DNA of 64,000 bases from assembly GCF_000745015.1 (NCBI RefSeq), contig NZ_JQNA01000002.1, forward strand, positions 3,410,001 to 3,474,000. Direction: 5' to 3'. Positions 54,820-64,000 of this stretch are shown here, in pieces; within the stretch, counting starts at the first letter, position 1; each line of letters begins with the position of its first letter. A model generated the notes under the pieces. The model was not told the DNA's origin and did not search any database. It saw only the letters and a list, made by a program, of their open reading frames with translations. Both the position numbers and the translations under genes were made by a program. This DNA is from Burkholderia sp. 9120 (GTDB lineage Bacteria; Pseudomonadota; Gammaproteobacteria; Burkholderiales; Burkholderiaceae).

Positions 54820-57027
54820 ATGAGTATTCACACTAATCCTGTTCCCGTCGCGGCGCGCCACGACGATGAAATCGACCTGTCCGAAGTCACGTCCGTGATG
54901 ATCGAAAACCGTGTGCTGATCGCGGCGATGACCGCGGTGATCCTCACGCTCGGCATCGCCTATGCCTTGCTTGCCACGCCGGTTTATCGGGCCGACGCGA
55001 CGGTTCAGGTCGACGACGAGAACGGCGCACTCAACGACAAGCTGGGCGATCTCGCGCAGATGTTCAATGGCAAGGCGAGCGCCGACGCCGAGATTGAACT
55101 GATCCGCTCGCGCGGTGTGGTGGACGACGCGGTCCGGCAATTGCACCTCGATATCGACGCACGGCCGCGCTATTTCCCGCTGATCGGTCGACGGATCGCG
55201 CGCAGCGCGTCCGCCGACATGCTCGCTGAACCGATGTGGGGATTGGCGCGTTTCGGCTGGGGCGGCGAAGCGCTGCGCGTGTCGCAATTCGACGTGCCGC
55301 CAAGTCTCTACGACAGGAAATTCACGCTGATCGCCGGCGACGGCCAGCAATTCGACTTGCTGGACCCTCACGGCGACCCGGTGCTGAAGGGGCGCGTCGG
55401 CGAACTGCTGGACGGCATGACGCCGGACGGAGCGGTCCGTCTGCGGGTGGACGGCGTAGTCGCGCGAAGCGGCACCGAGTTCAGGTTGAGCCGCGCGTCG
55501 ACGCAACTCACCACGGCGTTACTGCAAAAGACCCTGGACGTCGCCGAGAAAACCAAGCAGTCGGGTGTCATCGGGATCCGGCTCGACGGTGACGACAGTG
55601 CGCGTACCGCCGCGACGGTCAATGCGATCGTGCACGGATACGTGCGCCGCAACGTCGGCTGGAAATCCGCTCAGGCGCAGCAGATGCTCGGCTTCCTCGG
55701 CAATCAGCTGCCGCAATTGAGGGGCGACCTGGAGCAGGCGGAGCAGCGCTACAACACGTTCCGTAACCGCAACGGCACCGTCGACCTCGACGCGGAGAGC
55801 CGCTTGTTGCTGCAGGCGATCGCCGATGGCAAAACGCAAACCGCCGCGCTGCGACAGCAACGCTTGGAACTGCTGCAACGCTTCACGCCGACGCATCCGT
55901 CGGTGACTGCGATCGATGCGCAACTGGCCAGTCTGCGGCGTCAGCAGGCCGACCTGGGTGCGAAGGTCGCCGCGCTGCCGGATACGTAGCAATCGGCCGT
56001 GCGGCTGATGCGCGACGTCGACATCAATTCGGGCCTCTACACCAGTCTGATGGACAGCGCGCAGCAGCTAGGCGTGATGAAGGCGGGACAGCAGGGGAAC
56101 GTGCGCGTGGTCGACTACGCGGTGACGGCCGAAGAGCCGGTGAAGCCGAAGCCGGCCATCGTGATCGCGGCCGCCGCGGCGCTGGGTTTGATGGCGGGTA
56201 TCGCGGCCGCCTTCGTGCGCCGTGCGTTGCTGAACGGCCTGGACAGTCCGTTCGAGATCGAGCAGATCGCCGACGCACCGGTCTATGCGGTCATCTCGCA
56301 CAGCGAGCGGCAACAGCGCCTGCAGCGTGCCGCCGACCGGAGCGAACCGGGTGCTCACATTCTGGCGGTCGCCGCGCCCGACGACATTGCTGTCGAAGGC
56401 GTGCGCAGCCTGCGCACGGCGCTGCAGTTCCGGCTTGCCGGCGCGCCGAATAACGTCGTGATGATCACGGGGCCGCGGCCCCACATCGGCAAGTCTTTCC
56501 TGTCCGGCAATCTCGCCGTGGTGCTGGCTTCGGTGGGCAAGCGCGTACTGATCGTCGACGGCGACATGCGGCGCGGCAAGCTGCATCAGTACTTCGGACT
56601 GTCGCGCGAACGTGGGCTGCCGGACATGATCGGCGGCGCGAGTCTCGATAGCGTGGTGTGCCGTGAGGTGTTGCCGAACCTCGACGTGCTGACGCGCGGC
56701 GGCGGCTCGCCGATGCCGGCGGAAATGCTGTTCGGCGAGCGCCTCGGCATTGTCGTCGAGCAGTTGGCTAAAGCGTACGACATCGTGATTCTCGATACGC
56801 CGCCGGTGCTCGCGGTGACCGACTCGGCGCTGATCGGCAAACACGCCGGCACGACGCTGCTGGTGATGCGCCACGCGCGCCATAGCGTCGCGGAACTACG
56901 CGAGACCACCCGGCTGCTCGGCGCGGCCGGCGTGCCGGTCGACGGAATCGTGCTGAGCGACGTGCCGCAACGCGCGTCCGACTACGCGTACTCCCCTTAC
57001 CACAGCATGCCGGAGACGGCGGCTTAA
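54820..57027 (+). pseudogene. wzc: Wzc-like polysaccharide co-polymerase/tyrosine kinase, interrupted by an in-frame TAG
   Basis: Read through, this is a 735-codon BY-kinase of normal length. It has TM1 near residue 35, a Wzz domain with coiled coil to ~385, TM2 near 450, then a kinase domain with a Walker A variant GPRPHIGKS near 555, a Walker A' segment LIVDGDMRRGK near 580 and Walker B VILDTPPV near 655. It ends in a Tyr cluster (DYAYSPYH). A TAG at 55987-55989 splits it where relatives have Gln (LPDT-Q-QSAVRL), a single CAG to TAG change. The second part could restart at a GTG at 55999. Either the strain makes a split protein or the kinase is lost; a sequencing error is possible. Confidence 0.85.
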
Positions 57028-57053
57028 GCCCGCGTCGCGTTGGAGATGAATCG

Positions 57054-58199
57054 ATGAGAAGAAGAGTTTTGCTGACGTTCGGCACGCGGCCCGAGGCGAT
57101 CAAGATGGCGCCGCTCGTCAAGCGGCTGCAGCGTGCCGCCGGGATGGAGTGCCTCGTGTGCGTGACCGGCCAGCATCGCGAGATGCTCGATCAGGTGCTC
57201 GACCTGTTCGACATTCGCCCGGACTTCGATCTGAATGTGATGAAGCGCGGCCAGGATCTGTACGACGTGACCGCGTCGATCATGCTCGGCATGCGCGACG
57301 TGCTGAGCGCGTGCCGACCCGACATGGTGCTGGTTCACGGCGACACGACCACGACCTTGGCCGCGACGCTCGCGGCGTTCTATCAGCGGATTCCGGTCGG
57401 CCATGTCGAAGCGGGTTTGCGAACCGGCAATTTATTGTCGCCTTGGCCCGAGGAGGCCAACCGCAAGATAACCAGCGTGCTGGCCTCGCTGCACTTCGCG
57501 CCGACCGACCGGGCGCGAGACAACCTGCTGGCGGAAGGCGTCGCCGCGCAGCGCATCGTGGTGACGGGCAACACGGTCATCGACGCGTTGCTGCAGGTGC
57601 GCGGCAAGCTCGCGACGGATGCCGCGCTGTGTCACGCCGCCGAGCGGCTGCTCCCACGATTGGCGCCTGAACGGCGCGTGATTCTGGTGACGGGGCATCG
57701 GCGCGAAAGTTTCGGCTCGGGCTTCGAACAGATTTGCGCCGCCTTGCTGCAGATTGCACGTACGTATCCGGATGTCGACATCGTGTACCCGGTGCATCTG
57801 AACCCGAGCGTGCGCGAGCCGGTGAACCGGCTGTTGACGGGCGTGGCGAACATCCATCTGCTGGAGCCCCTCGACTATCTGCCGTTCGTGCGGTTGATGG
57901 ATCGCGCGTCGCTGATTCTGACCGACTCGGGCGGCGTGCAGGAAGAAGCGCCGTCGCTCGGTAAACCGGTGCTCGTGATGCGCGACACGACCGAACGTCA
58001 GGAAGCGGTCGACGCCGGCGTCGTGCGGTTGGTGGGCACGCACGCGCAGCGTATCGCCGACGGCGTGGCGCACCTGCTGGACGACGCCGACGGTTATCGC
58101 GCCATGACGCGCGGCGGCAACCCGTACGGAAACGGCCAGGCCAGCGAACGCATTGTCGATGCGCTCGCAACGTTCTGGAACGACGCGATCGCGGCCTGA
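57054..58199 (+). CDS. wecB: UDP-N-acetylglucosamine 2-epimerase (non-hydrolysing)
   Basis: This 381-residue GT-B-fold enzyme has the signatures [14 protein letters not shown] at the N-terminus, [10 protein letters not shown] near 90, GHVEAGLRT near 115, TGHRRESFG near 210 and [27 protein letters not shown] near 295. It converts UDP-GlcNAc to UDP-ManNAc in the cytoplasm, giving the substrate for the dehydrogenase encoded next. A GGAGATGAATCG stretch precedes the ATG. Together with wecC it predicts ManNAcA in the exported polymer. Confidence 0.93.
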   Translation: MRRRVLLTFGTRPEAIKMAPLVKRLQRAAGMECLVCVTGQHREMLDQVLDLFDIRPDFDLNVMKRGQDLYDVTASIMLGMRDVLSACRPDMVLVHGDTTTTLAATLAAFYQRIPVGHVEAGLRTGNLLSPWPEEANRKITSVLASLHFAPTDRARDNLLAEGVAAQRIVVTGNTVIDALLQVRGKLATDAALCHAAERLLPRLAPERRVILVTGHRRESFGSGFEQICAALLQIARTYPDVDIVYPVHLNPSVREPVNRLLTGVANIHLLEPLDYLPFVRLMDRASLILTDSGGVQEEAPSLGKPVLVMRDTTERQEAVDAGVVRLVGTHAQRIADGVAHLLDDADGYRAMTRGGNPYGNGQASERIVDALATFWNDAIAA

Positions 58200-58232
58200 A
58201 AGAAGCCAACCAATAGAAGGAAGAGAAGAGTA

Positions 58233-59477
58233 ATGAGTTTCGAAGTCATCTCAGTGATCGGCCTGGGCTATATCGGATTGCCGACCGCGGCGGTTTTCGC
58301 GGCGCGCAGAAAGCAGGTGATCGGCGTGGACGTGAATCAGCACGCGGTCGACACGATCAACCTCGGCGAGATTCACATCGTGGAGCCCGAGCTGGACATG
58401 CTGGTCCACGCGGCGGTGACGCAGGGCTATTTGCGCGCGACCTCGACGCCGGAGCCAGCCGATGCCTTTCTGGTCGCGGTGCCGACGCCCTTCGCCGACG
58501 GCTATAAACCCGACCTCAGCTATATCGAAGCCGCGAGCCGGGCGATTGCGCCGGTGCTGAAGAAGGGCGATCTGGTGGTGCTCGAGTCGACCTCGCCGGT
58601 CGGCGCGACCGAGCGGATGGCCGCGTGGATGGCCGAGGTTCGTCCGGATCTGACGTTCCCGCAGCAGGCCGGCGAAAACTCGGATATCCGCGTCGCGCAT
58701 TGTCCCGAGCGTGTGCTGCCGGGGCACGTGCTTCGTGAACTGGTCGAGAACGATCGCGTGATTGGCGGCATGACGCCGAAATGTGGCGAGCTGGCGCGCG
58801 ATCTGTACCAATGCTTCGTACGCGGTGAATGCATTCTGACCGACGCTCGCACCGCCGAGATGTGCAAGCTCACCGAGAACTCGTTTCGCGACGTGAATAT
58901 CGCGTTCGCGAATGAGATGTCGGTCATTTGCGACAAGCTCGACATCAACGTGTGGGAGTTGATCCGGCTCGCCAATCGTCATCCGCGCGTGAGTATTCTT
59001 CAGCCGGGGCCGGGTGTGGGTGGGCACTGCATTGCGGTGGACCCGTGGTTCATCGTCGATTCGGCGCCGGAGCAGGCGCGTCTGATCCGCACCGCGCGCA
59101 ACGTCAACGACGACAAGCCGCGCTATGTGATCGAGCGGGTCGAGCGTGCGGCGAAGCGCTTCAGGGAGCCGGTCATTGCCTGCCTGGGGTTGGCGTTCAA
59201 GGCGAATATAGACGACCTGCGCGAGAGTCCGGCGCTGGAAATCGCACGCGAGCTGGCGGAGCGGTTTGCCGGGCAGGTGCTGGTGGTCGAGCCGAATATC
59301 AGAACACTGCCGGGCGTGCTGGAGGGTAAGGCCCGGCTTTGCGAGCTGAACGATGCGCTCGCTGAAGCGGACGTGATTCTGGTTCTCGTCGATCACGCGC
59401 CGTTCAAGCGCGTCGATCCGGTGCGATTGCAGGCGAAGGTGGTGATCGATACGCGTGGATTGCTGGCGAATGGTTAA
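58233..59477 (+). CDS. wecC: UDP-N-acetyl-D-mannosamine dehydrogenase
   Basis: This 414-residue UDP-sugar 6-dehydrogenase has a Rossmann motif GLGYIGLPTA near residue 10 and the central TENSFRDVNIAFANE near 215. The catalytic Cys is in PGPGVGGHCIAVDPWF near 265, and the C-terminal UDP-binding region has GLAFKANIDDLRESPA near 325. It oxidises UDP-ManNAc to UDP-ManNAcA with two NAD. The GGHCI motif and pairing with WecB favour ManNAc over GlcNAc or glucose as substrate. An AAGGAAGAGAAG site precedes the ATG. Confidence 0.92.
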   Translation: MSFEVISVIGLGYIGLPTAAVFAARRKQVIGVDVNQHAVDTINLGEIHIVEPELDMLVHAAVTQGYLRATSTPEPADAFLVAVPTPFADGYKPDLSYIEAASRAIAPVLKKGDLVVLESTSPVGATERMAAWMAEVRPDLTFPQQAGENSDIRVAHCPERVLPGHVLRELVENDRVIGGMTPKCGELARDLYQCFVRGECILTDARTAEMCKLTENSFRDVNIAFANEMSVICDKLDINVWELIRLANRHPRVSILQPGPGVGGHCIAVDPWFIVDSAPEQARLIRTARNVNDDKPRYVIERVERAAKRFREPVIACLGLAFKANIDDLRESPALEIARELAERFAGQVLVVEPNIRTLPGVLEGKARLCELNDALAEADVILVLVDHAPFKRVDPVRLQAKVVIDTRGLLANG

Positions 59478-59515
59478 AGGACAGAAGCTGTGTGTGGCAG
59501 CGCCGGGATCGGGCC

Positions 59516-60799
59516 ATGCGTAGCGTTGTGATCAAACGGTTCGAAGCGCTTTTATGCACCGGTTTGCCGGGACTGTATCGCGTGGTGACGTTCTTCGCCG
59601 TGCAGCATATCTACTCGCTGGCGGAACTGGGACACGTCGCGTCGACGATGTCGGTCGCGCAGATGGCCGGGTTTTTCACGGCGATCGGCTGGGCCACGCT
59701 GATTCTGGTGCGCCTACCCGGCGCGACCGACGAACAGGCTGCGATCGACGCGTTCTATCCGCTCGCGGGCATGGCGGTCGCGACGACGCTGGCGGTGACA
59801 TTGGCAGTGACGTTCGCGAGTAGGGCGTTAGCGCTGTCCGGTCGGCTCCATTTCGACGTGTCGGGCTTCGTTTTCCTGCTGTGGGGATGGACGGCGTATC
59901 AGGTCGCGCGGCACTACTTTGTCGCGCACAAACGCTATCGAACGGCGGTTCTGTTCGACGTGGCGCTGATCGCGGGTTCTGGTTTATTGCTGTATCTCGG
60001 CCATTGGAGTGGATGGCCGCCCTCGTACGCCCTGGCCGCGGCGCTCGGCCTCACGGCCGCCGGCATGTTCGTCGCAATCGGTCTGCCGTCGCACGGCGCG
60101 TGGTGGCAAGCATTCGACGTGAAAGGCCTGCAGTTTGGCCTGACGAACTTTCTGTCCGGTGGCATTTCGCTGGTTCTCGTGCCGACGGCAACGCTGATGT
60201 GCGGCGCGTCGTTCGCGGGCATGTTGTCGCTGCTCGCCTCGCTGACGGCCGTCGGCATGCTGCTGCCACGCGCGATTTCGATCGCGCAATTGCCCGAGCT
60301 GGCGAAGTGCAAATCGGCGGGGCGGCCGTTCGACGACACGCTGCGTGACATGCGTCGAAACATTGGGTGGTCGAACGTCGTGGTGCTGGCGATCAACGTG
60401 GCGATGGTCGTCGGCATGACCGTTTGGCGTCTGAACGACAACGGCGAGCGCATGGCTGTGATCGTGGCCGGATTGCTGCTCGCGATTCAGTGCGCGGTCG
60501 GCATGATGGGCATAGTCGGCAGCAGCGTGATGATGGCGTTCGAAAAAGGTGCCGACACGGCGAGGATCAACCTGGCGACCACGGGGACCTTCGCCGTGCT
60601 GTTCGCGCTTTGCATCGGGTGGGGTGGTCAGGTGGGATTTCTGCTGGTGCTGGTGTCGGCCATTGCAGTGATCGCTGTTCGCAACTGGCTTGTCTGCGGC
60701 AAGGCAGCCCAGGTGTACCGCCAATACGCGATGCAGCGTGCCGGCGCTCAGGCCAACGGCGTGCACGCGGCGTCCATCGCGCAGGGGGTGCGTTCATGA
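59516..60799 (+). CDS. Polysaccharide flippase-like membrane protein (Wzx/O-antigen flippase type)
   Basis: This 427-residue inner-membrane protein has about 12 hydrophobic helices, few conserved motifs and basic loops, as in Wzx-type (MOP superfamily) flippases. In a Wzx/Wzy locus it would flip the lipid-linked repeat unit across the inner membrane. The start is uncertain: the ATG at 59516 lies inside a frame that opens at a GTG at 59492, and no clear ribosome binding site favours either. It overlaps the next gene by 4 bp. Assignment rests on topology and context. Confidence 0.72.
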   Translation: MRSVVIKRFEALLCTGLPGLYRVVTFFAVQHIYSLAELGHVASTMSVAQMAGFFTAIGWATLILVRLPGATDEQAAIDAFYPLAGMAVATTLAVTLAVTFASRALALSGRLHFDVSGFVFLLWGWTAYQVARHYFVAHKRYRTAVLFDVALIAGSGLLLYLGHWSGWPPSYALAAALGLTAAGMFVAIGLPSHGAWWQAFDVKGLQFGLTNFLSGGISLVLVPTATLMCGASFAGMLSLLASLTAVGMLLPRAISIAQLPELAKCKSAGRPFDDTLRDMRRNIGWSNVVVLAINVAMVVGMTVWRLNDNGERMAVIVAGLLLAIQCAVGMMGIVGSSVMMAFEKGADTARINLATTGTFAVLFALCIGWGGQVGFLLVLVSAIAVIAVRNWLVCGKAAQVYRQYAMQRAGAQANGVHAASIAQGVRS

Positions 60800-62058
60800 G
60801 CGCCGCGCGATGGGCTCTATACGACGCTGCGGCAAGGCGACCGTTGACGCTCCATTCAATCGGCGCATGGGCAGTCGCGCTGGCTTATCTGGCGTTCTGC
60901 ATCAGCGACACGATGCTCACGCTCGAAAGCGAGCGCGCGCAACTCGTCAAGATTTTCGCGTTCGGTCTTCTGCTGCTGGCGATTTCCCTCAGGCCGCGAT
61001 TTCATCGCCTGATCGTGCTGGCCGCGCCGCTGCTGTTCGTACTCTGTATTGGTCTCGTGCGGTCGTTCAACGCAGACGCGGGAATGGAAGAGTTCCTCCG
61101 CTTTCTGTTTCCGATCGTTATCACGGTTGCGCTGTTTGCCTATCGCGACCGGATCGATACGGTGATGACCGTGTTCTTCGTGGTTGTGCTCAGCAACGAT
61201 CTCTTTCAATGCTATTTCTATCTGGCTTATCTCACCGGTCTACCGGTGCTGTTGCCGATCCGTATCGATTCGGGTTTGTTCCTGCGGGCGCAGGGTTGGA
61301 TGGGGTTCTTTTCGGAGTTCAGCTTCATCAACTTCTGTGCGTTCCTGCTGTGCCGACAGTACAGGCCGACGGAGCGATCCCGTGCCATGTCGTGGCTATT
61401 CGTTCTGTTCGCGCTTCTTGGCTTCTCGTTCAAGATGTTCGCGACGTTGGCGGTTTATCCGCTGATCGCGAGGAAGGTGAGTCCGCGTGTCTGGCTGATG
61501 GCGGGCGCAGTGGCAGGCGTGGCGCTTTGGGTGATGGCCAACGGCTATCTGGACTCGCTGTTCAACGTGGCGTCGGCCAAGATCTCGTTCTATATCGTCG
61601 AAGGCAATTCGGCGCGGGCCGAGTCTTACCGGGTGATGGTCGAGTCGCTGGCCAAAGGTAACTTCTTCGGAGAAGGGCTCGGGTCGTTCGGCGGCCCCGC
61701 ATCGGTCAAGTATGGCTCGCCGCTTTATGGCGTCTATCACTTCAACTGGTACGGGCTCGGTAGCATCCTGAAGACAACCGACACCTTCTATCCGCACCTT
61801 TTTGTCGAAATCGGCTTGCTGGGCGCGCTCGTTTGGCTTGGGTTCGTGTTGCGCTACGGCCAGGGGCAACGTGTCGGCATGCCGTGGATGTTCCTTGTCG
61901 CGGCGTTCTGTTTCGACAACATTTTTTCAATGGCCTTTGTCTCTCCCTCCTATGTCTTTTCGGCGTTGCTCGTCATGCACGCCTTATCGCGGTCCGGCGA
62001 CAAGGGTCTTGTTTCAGGCAGGGTCCGCTCACGCAACAACTTCGGGACACGCCGATGA
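60796..62058 (+). CDS. Wzy-like polymerase (O-antigen polymerase/ligase-type membrane protein)
   Basis: This 420-residue protein has about 11 hydrophobic helices. Between later helices, near residues 260-330, is a large periplasmic loop with SARAESYRVMVESLAKGNFFGEGLGSFGG and FYPHLFVEIGLLGALVW, the usual layout of Wzy/WaaL-type proteins. It would polymerise lipid-linked repeats in the periplasm. The start ATG overlaps the flippase stop (ATGA), and its own stop overlaps the next gene in the same way. Sequence motifs in this family are weak, so function is by topology and context. Confidence 0.78.
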   Translation: MSAARWALYDAAARRPLTLHSIGAWAVALAYLAFCISDTMLTLESERAQLVKIFAFGLLLLAISLRPRFHRLIVLAAPLLFVLCIGLVRSFNADAGMEEFLRFLFPIVITVALFAYRDRIDTVMTVFFVVVLSNDLFQCYFYLAYLTGLPVLLPIRIDSGLFLRAQGWMGFFSEFSFINFCAFLLCRQYRPTERSRAMSWLFVLFALLGFSFKMFATLAVYPLIARKVSPRVWLMAGAVAGVALWVMANGYLDSLFNVASAKISFYIVEGNSARAESYRVMVESLAKGNFFGEGLGSFGGPASVKYGSPLYGVYHFNWYGLGSILKTTDTFYPHLFVEIGLLGALVWLGFVLRYGQGQRVGMPWMFLVAAFCFDNIFSMAFVSPSYVFSALLVMHALSRSGDKGLVSGRVRSRNNFGTRR

Positions 62059-63101
62059 AGATTCTCGTAGTAACGAACATGTACGCCGGATGCAATGCGG
62101 CTCACCCCACGCAGGGCGTGTTTGTGACCGAGCAGGTCCTGGCGTTGCGTGCACTCTACGGCGATGTGGTCGACGTTCTGGTGATCGAAGGCTGGCGCGG
62201 CCAACTCGCGTACCTGAAGTCTCTTTTCCGTGTGGTAAGCCGGGTCAGGGGTGACGCGTACGACGTGGTTCATTATCACTTCGGCCTGAGCGCGTGTTCG
62301 GCGCCGCTGGTCAGACTATTCTCCCACGCGAAAATCGTCGTGACGTTTCACGGTTCCGATGTGATGGGGCGCAGCTGGATCAGAGCGATATCGCTCGCCG
62401 CGGCACGCTTCGCGCACGCTTGCATTGGCGTGAGCGATGAGATTTCCGCGAAGGTGAGCCGTGCGTCAAGACACTGCTCGACCCTTCCCTGTGCCGTCAA
62501 CGAAACGTTGTTTGCGGAACCGGTCGACAAACATGAGGCCGTGGCTCGCCGGAAAATCGTGGTCTTTCCTTCATCGCCGAAACGAGTGGAGAAAGACTAT
62601 CCGCTTTTCAGCGCGGTCATTGCGCGCTTGCCGGTGTCATTTGGATGCGACGTGGAGGAGCGATATATCGACGGCCTCGATCGCCATGAAGTACGCGATC
62701 TACTCCTGCAGGCCGATTGCCTCGTCATGACCTCGAAAAGGGAAGGCTCGCCGCAATCGGTCAAGGAGGCCATGGCGGTCAATCTACCCATCGTGTCCGT
62801 CGACGTGGGCGACGTCAGGCACCTGCTTCAAGGCGTATCGAACTGCGCGGTGATCGAGGGCCGCGACGCGGGGACGCTCGCGCGCGCCACGGCCGATGTG
62901 CTGAAACATGCGAAACGCTCAAATGGAAGACAGCGGCTGAAGTCGCTCGGCTATTTCTCAGCGGACGTAGCGGCGCAAATTGACCGCCTATATCGATCGA
63001 TTCTCGGCGACGGTCACGACGATCGGCAACGCCCGTCTTCCGACACGTCCGACACGACCACACAACCGGCTCACCACTCGAAGCAGCAGGAACTGTCATG
63101 A
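62055..63101 (+). CDS. Glycosyltransferase family 4 protein
   Basis: This 348-residue GT-B glycosyltransferase begins MKILVVTNMYAG with a PTQGVFVTEQ loop near residue 20. FHGSDVMGR is near 100, and the C-terminal donor site contains SKREGSPQSVKEAMAVNLPIVSVDVGDV near 255-280 (E-x7-E type). It is expected to add one sugar of the repeat unit on the cytoplasmic face. The C-terminal 30 residues are a polar tail. The start overlaps the Wzy-like stop by 4 bp, and the stop overlaps the WecG-type gene by 4 bp. Confidence 0.85.
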   Translation: MKILVVTNMYAGCNAAHPTQGVFVTEQVLALRALYGDVVDVLVIEGWRGQLAYLKSLFRVVSRVRGDAYDVVHYHFGLSACSAPLVRLFSHAKIVVTFHGSDVMGRSWIRAISLAAARFAHACIGVSDEISAKVSRASRHCSTLPCAVNETLFAEPVDKHEAVARRKIVVFPSSPKRVEKDYPLFSAVIARLPVSFGCDVEERYIDGLDRHEVRDLLLQADCLVMTSKREGSPQSVKEAMAVNLPIVSVDVGDVRHLLQGVSNCAVIEGRDAGTLARATADVLKHAKRSNGRQRLKSLGYFSADVAAQIDRLYRSILGDGHDDRQRPSSDTSDTTTQPAHHSKQQELS

Positions 63102-63874
63102 AACGCGTCGAACTCTTCTCCTGTCCCGTGGACATTGCAACGATGAACGAGACCGTCGACTGGATCGGCGCGCGGATCGAACGCAAGCAGTTCACGCAGC
63201 ACGTCGTGGTCAATGTGGCGAAGCTCGTCCATCTGCAGACGGACGTGGAACTGGCCGCTTCGGTGCGCGCGTGCGACATCGTCAATATCGACGGCATGGG
63301 CGTGGTGTGGGGCGCACGGCTGTTGGGGCAGCCGGTGCGCGAACGGGTGGCTGGTATCGATCTGTTCGAGCGCCTGTTACAGATGTCGGCGCAACGTTCG
63401 CTGCCGGTGTTCCTGCTCGGCGCGACGGATACCGTGGTGACGCGCACGGCCGCGGCGGTTTCGGCGCGCTATGCCGGGCTGCGGATCGTCGGCTATCACC
63501 ACGGCTACTTCTGGGACGATGAAGCCGCGATCGTGGACATGATCCGTCGTTCGGGCGCGCGACTGCTGTTTGTCGCGATCACGTCGCCGAAAAAAGAGGC
63601 GTTCATCAACCGCTGGAAAGCGCAGCTTGGGGTCGATTTCGTGATGGGTGTGGGCGGGACGTTCGACGTCGTCGCCGGCAAGGTGCGCCGTGCGCCGCCC
63701 TGGATGCAGCGCAGCGGTCTCGAGTGGGCTTATCGTGTCGCGCAGGAACCGCGCCGTATGTGGAAGCGCTATTTCGTCACCAACAACCGCTTCGCACTGA
63801 TGCTGCTCAAAGCGCGTATCGCCATGACGCTGGGTCGCCTGCATCGCGGTTCGGCAGGTGGATATGGCAAATAG
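63098..63874 (+). CDS. WecG/TagA/CpsF-family glycosyltransferase
   Basis: This 258-residue GT26 enzyme has the signatures VVNVAKLVHLQTDVELAAS near residue 40, NIDGMGVVWGARLLGQPVRERVAG near 65-85, and GVGGTFDVVAGKVRRAPPWMQRSGLEWAYRVAQEPRRMWKRY near 185-225. WecG moves ManNAcA from UDP-ManNAcA to a lipid-linked acceptor, so with WecB and WecC in the operon that donor is the simplest expectation. It overlaps both neighbours. TagA-type ManNAc transfer is the alternative. Confidence 0.87.
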   Translation: MKRVELFSCPVDIATMNETVDWIGARIERKQFTQHVVVNVAKLVHLQTDVELAASVRACDIVNIDGMGVVWGARLLGQPVRERVAGIDLFERLLQMSAQRSLPVFLLGATDTVVTRTAAAVSARYAGLRIVGYHHGYFWDDEAAIVDMIRRSGARLLFVAITSPKKEAFINRWKAQLGVDFVMGVGGTFDVVAGKVRRAPPWMQRSGLEWAYRVAQEPRRMWKRYFVTNNRFALMLLKARIAMTLGRLHRGSAGGYGK

Positions 63875-64000
63875 ACTGAACTGGGTCGCAGGGATGGGGA
63901 TTGTGTTGGCGGCGTGCGGTACGTCGTCGCCCGACCGGCATGACAGCGGCGCTTACACGGTTTTATATCGCAGCGCATGGCACGACGGCATCGATCCTCG
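63864..64000 (+). CDS. Lipoprotein, 5' end only
   Basis: An ATG at 63864 overlaps the end of the WecG-type gene by 11 bp and opens a frame that runs off the window. The 45 visible residues start with a short signal peptide and a lipobox-like LAAC (Cys18), followed by GTSSPDRHD. This suggests an outer-membrane or periplasmic lipoprotein belonging to the polysaccharide operon. The function cannot be inferred from this fragment. Confidence 0.6.
   Translation, partial: MANRLNWVAGMGIVLAACGTSSPDRHDSGAYTVLYRSAWHDGIDP

Noticed and set aside
36363..55989. Two in-frame TAG codons (AraC and Wzc) as evidence of amber suppression or recoding
   Set aside because: Other genes in the window end normally at TAG (for example fadD3 and the WecG-type gene), and the AraC gene carries a separate frameshift, so ordinary mutation or sequencing error is simpler.

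Overview
The window reads as high-GC chromosomal DNA from a member of the Burkholderiaceae, most like Paraburkholderia. The evidence is the GC-rich third codon positions, the recurrent GGAGACA-type ribosome binding site, the oxalate/formate transporter set, and a cepacian/colanic-style polysaccharide locus. No identity search was possible, so the genus is an inference.

Region 1 (1-35956) is a steroid catabolic cluster. It encodes both 9-alpha-hydroxylase components (KshB-like reductase at 359, KshA-like Rieske oxygenase at 22104) and the ring A/B meta-cleavage route: extradiol dioxygenase HsaC/TesB, C-C hydrolase HsaD/TesD, hydratase HsaE, aldolase HsaF and acylating aldehyde dehydrogenase HsaG. 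It also holds a nearly complete C/D-ring (HIP) beta-oxidation set: FadD3, IpdA, IpdB, IpdC, EchA20, IpdF, FadA6, four acyl-CoA dehydrogenases, a MaoC hydratase, a second hydratase and a second thiolase. A 3-ketosteroid delta-isomerase, several hydroxysteroid-type SDRs and a LuxR-type regulator complete it. Inside the cluster is a four-protein envelope set (YCF48/Asp-box protein, MMPL-type RND permease, DUF1329, DUF1302), a good candidate for an uncharacterised steroid transport system. The genes form several transcription units. Four copies of an 18-nt motif (TAGTC-N5-[A/T]GACGAT) lie at promoter-like positions within it and look like the operator of a steroid regulon. A tyrosine phosphatase gene and an 835-bp palindromic repeat element interrupt the cluster at 23.2-24.9 kb, where codon usage also changes. 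No 3-ketosteroid delta-1-dehydrogenase and no HsaA/B monooxygenase are in the window.

Region 2 (36141-51299) holds a decayed AraC regulator and then an organic-acid/oxalate region: two OFA-family antiporters (one with a 42-residue small subunit), an MHS-family symporter, a GntR regulator, formyl-CoA transferase (frc), an FAH-family protein, two LysR regulators, an aldehyde dehydrogenase and a ketopantoate reductase-like protein. Oxalyl-CoA decarboxylase is absent from the window.

Region 3 (51612-64000) is a Wzx/Wzy-type exopolysaccharide operon: initiating sugar-phosphate transferase, Wza, Wzb, Wzc, WecB, WecC, a flippase-like protein, a Wzy-like protein, a GT4 glycosyltransferase, a WecG/TagA-type transferase and the start of a lipoprotein. 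The enzymes predict a polymer containing ManNAcA. The Wzc gene carries an in-frame amber codon between its chain-length and kinase halves.
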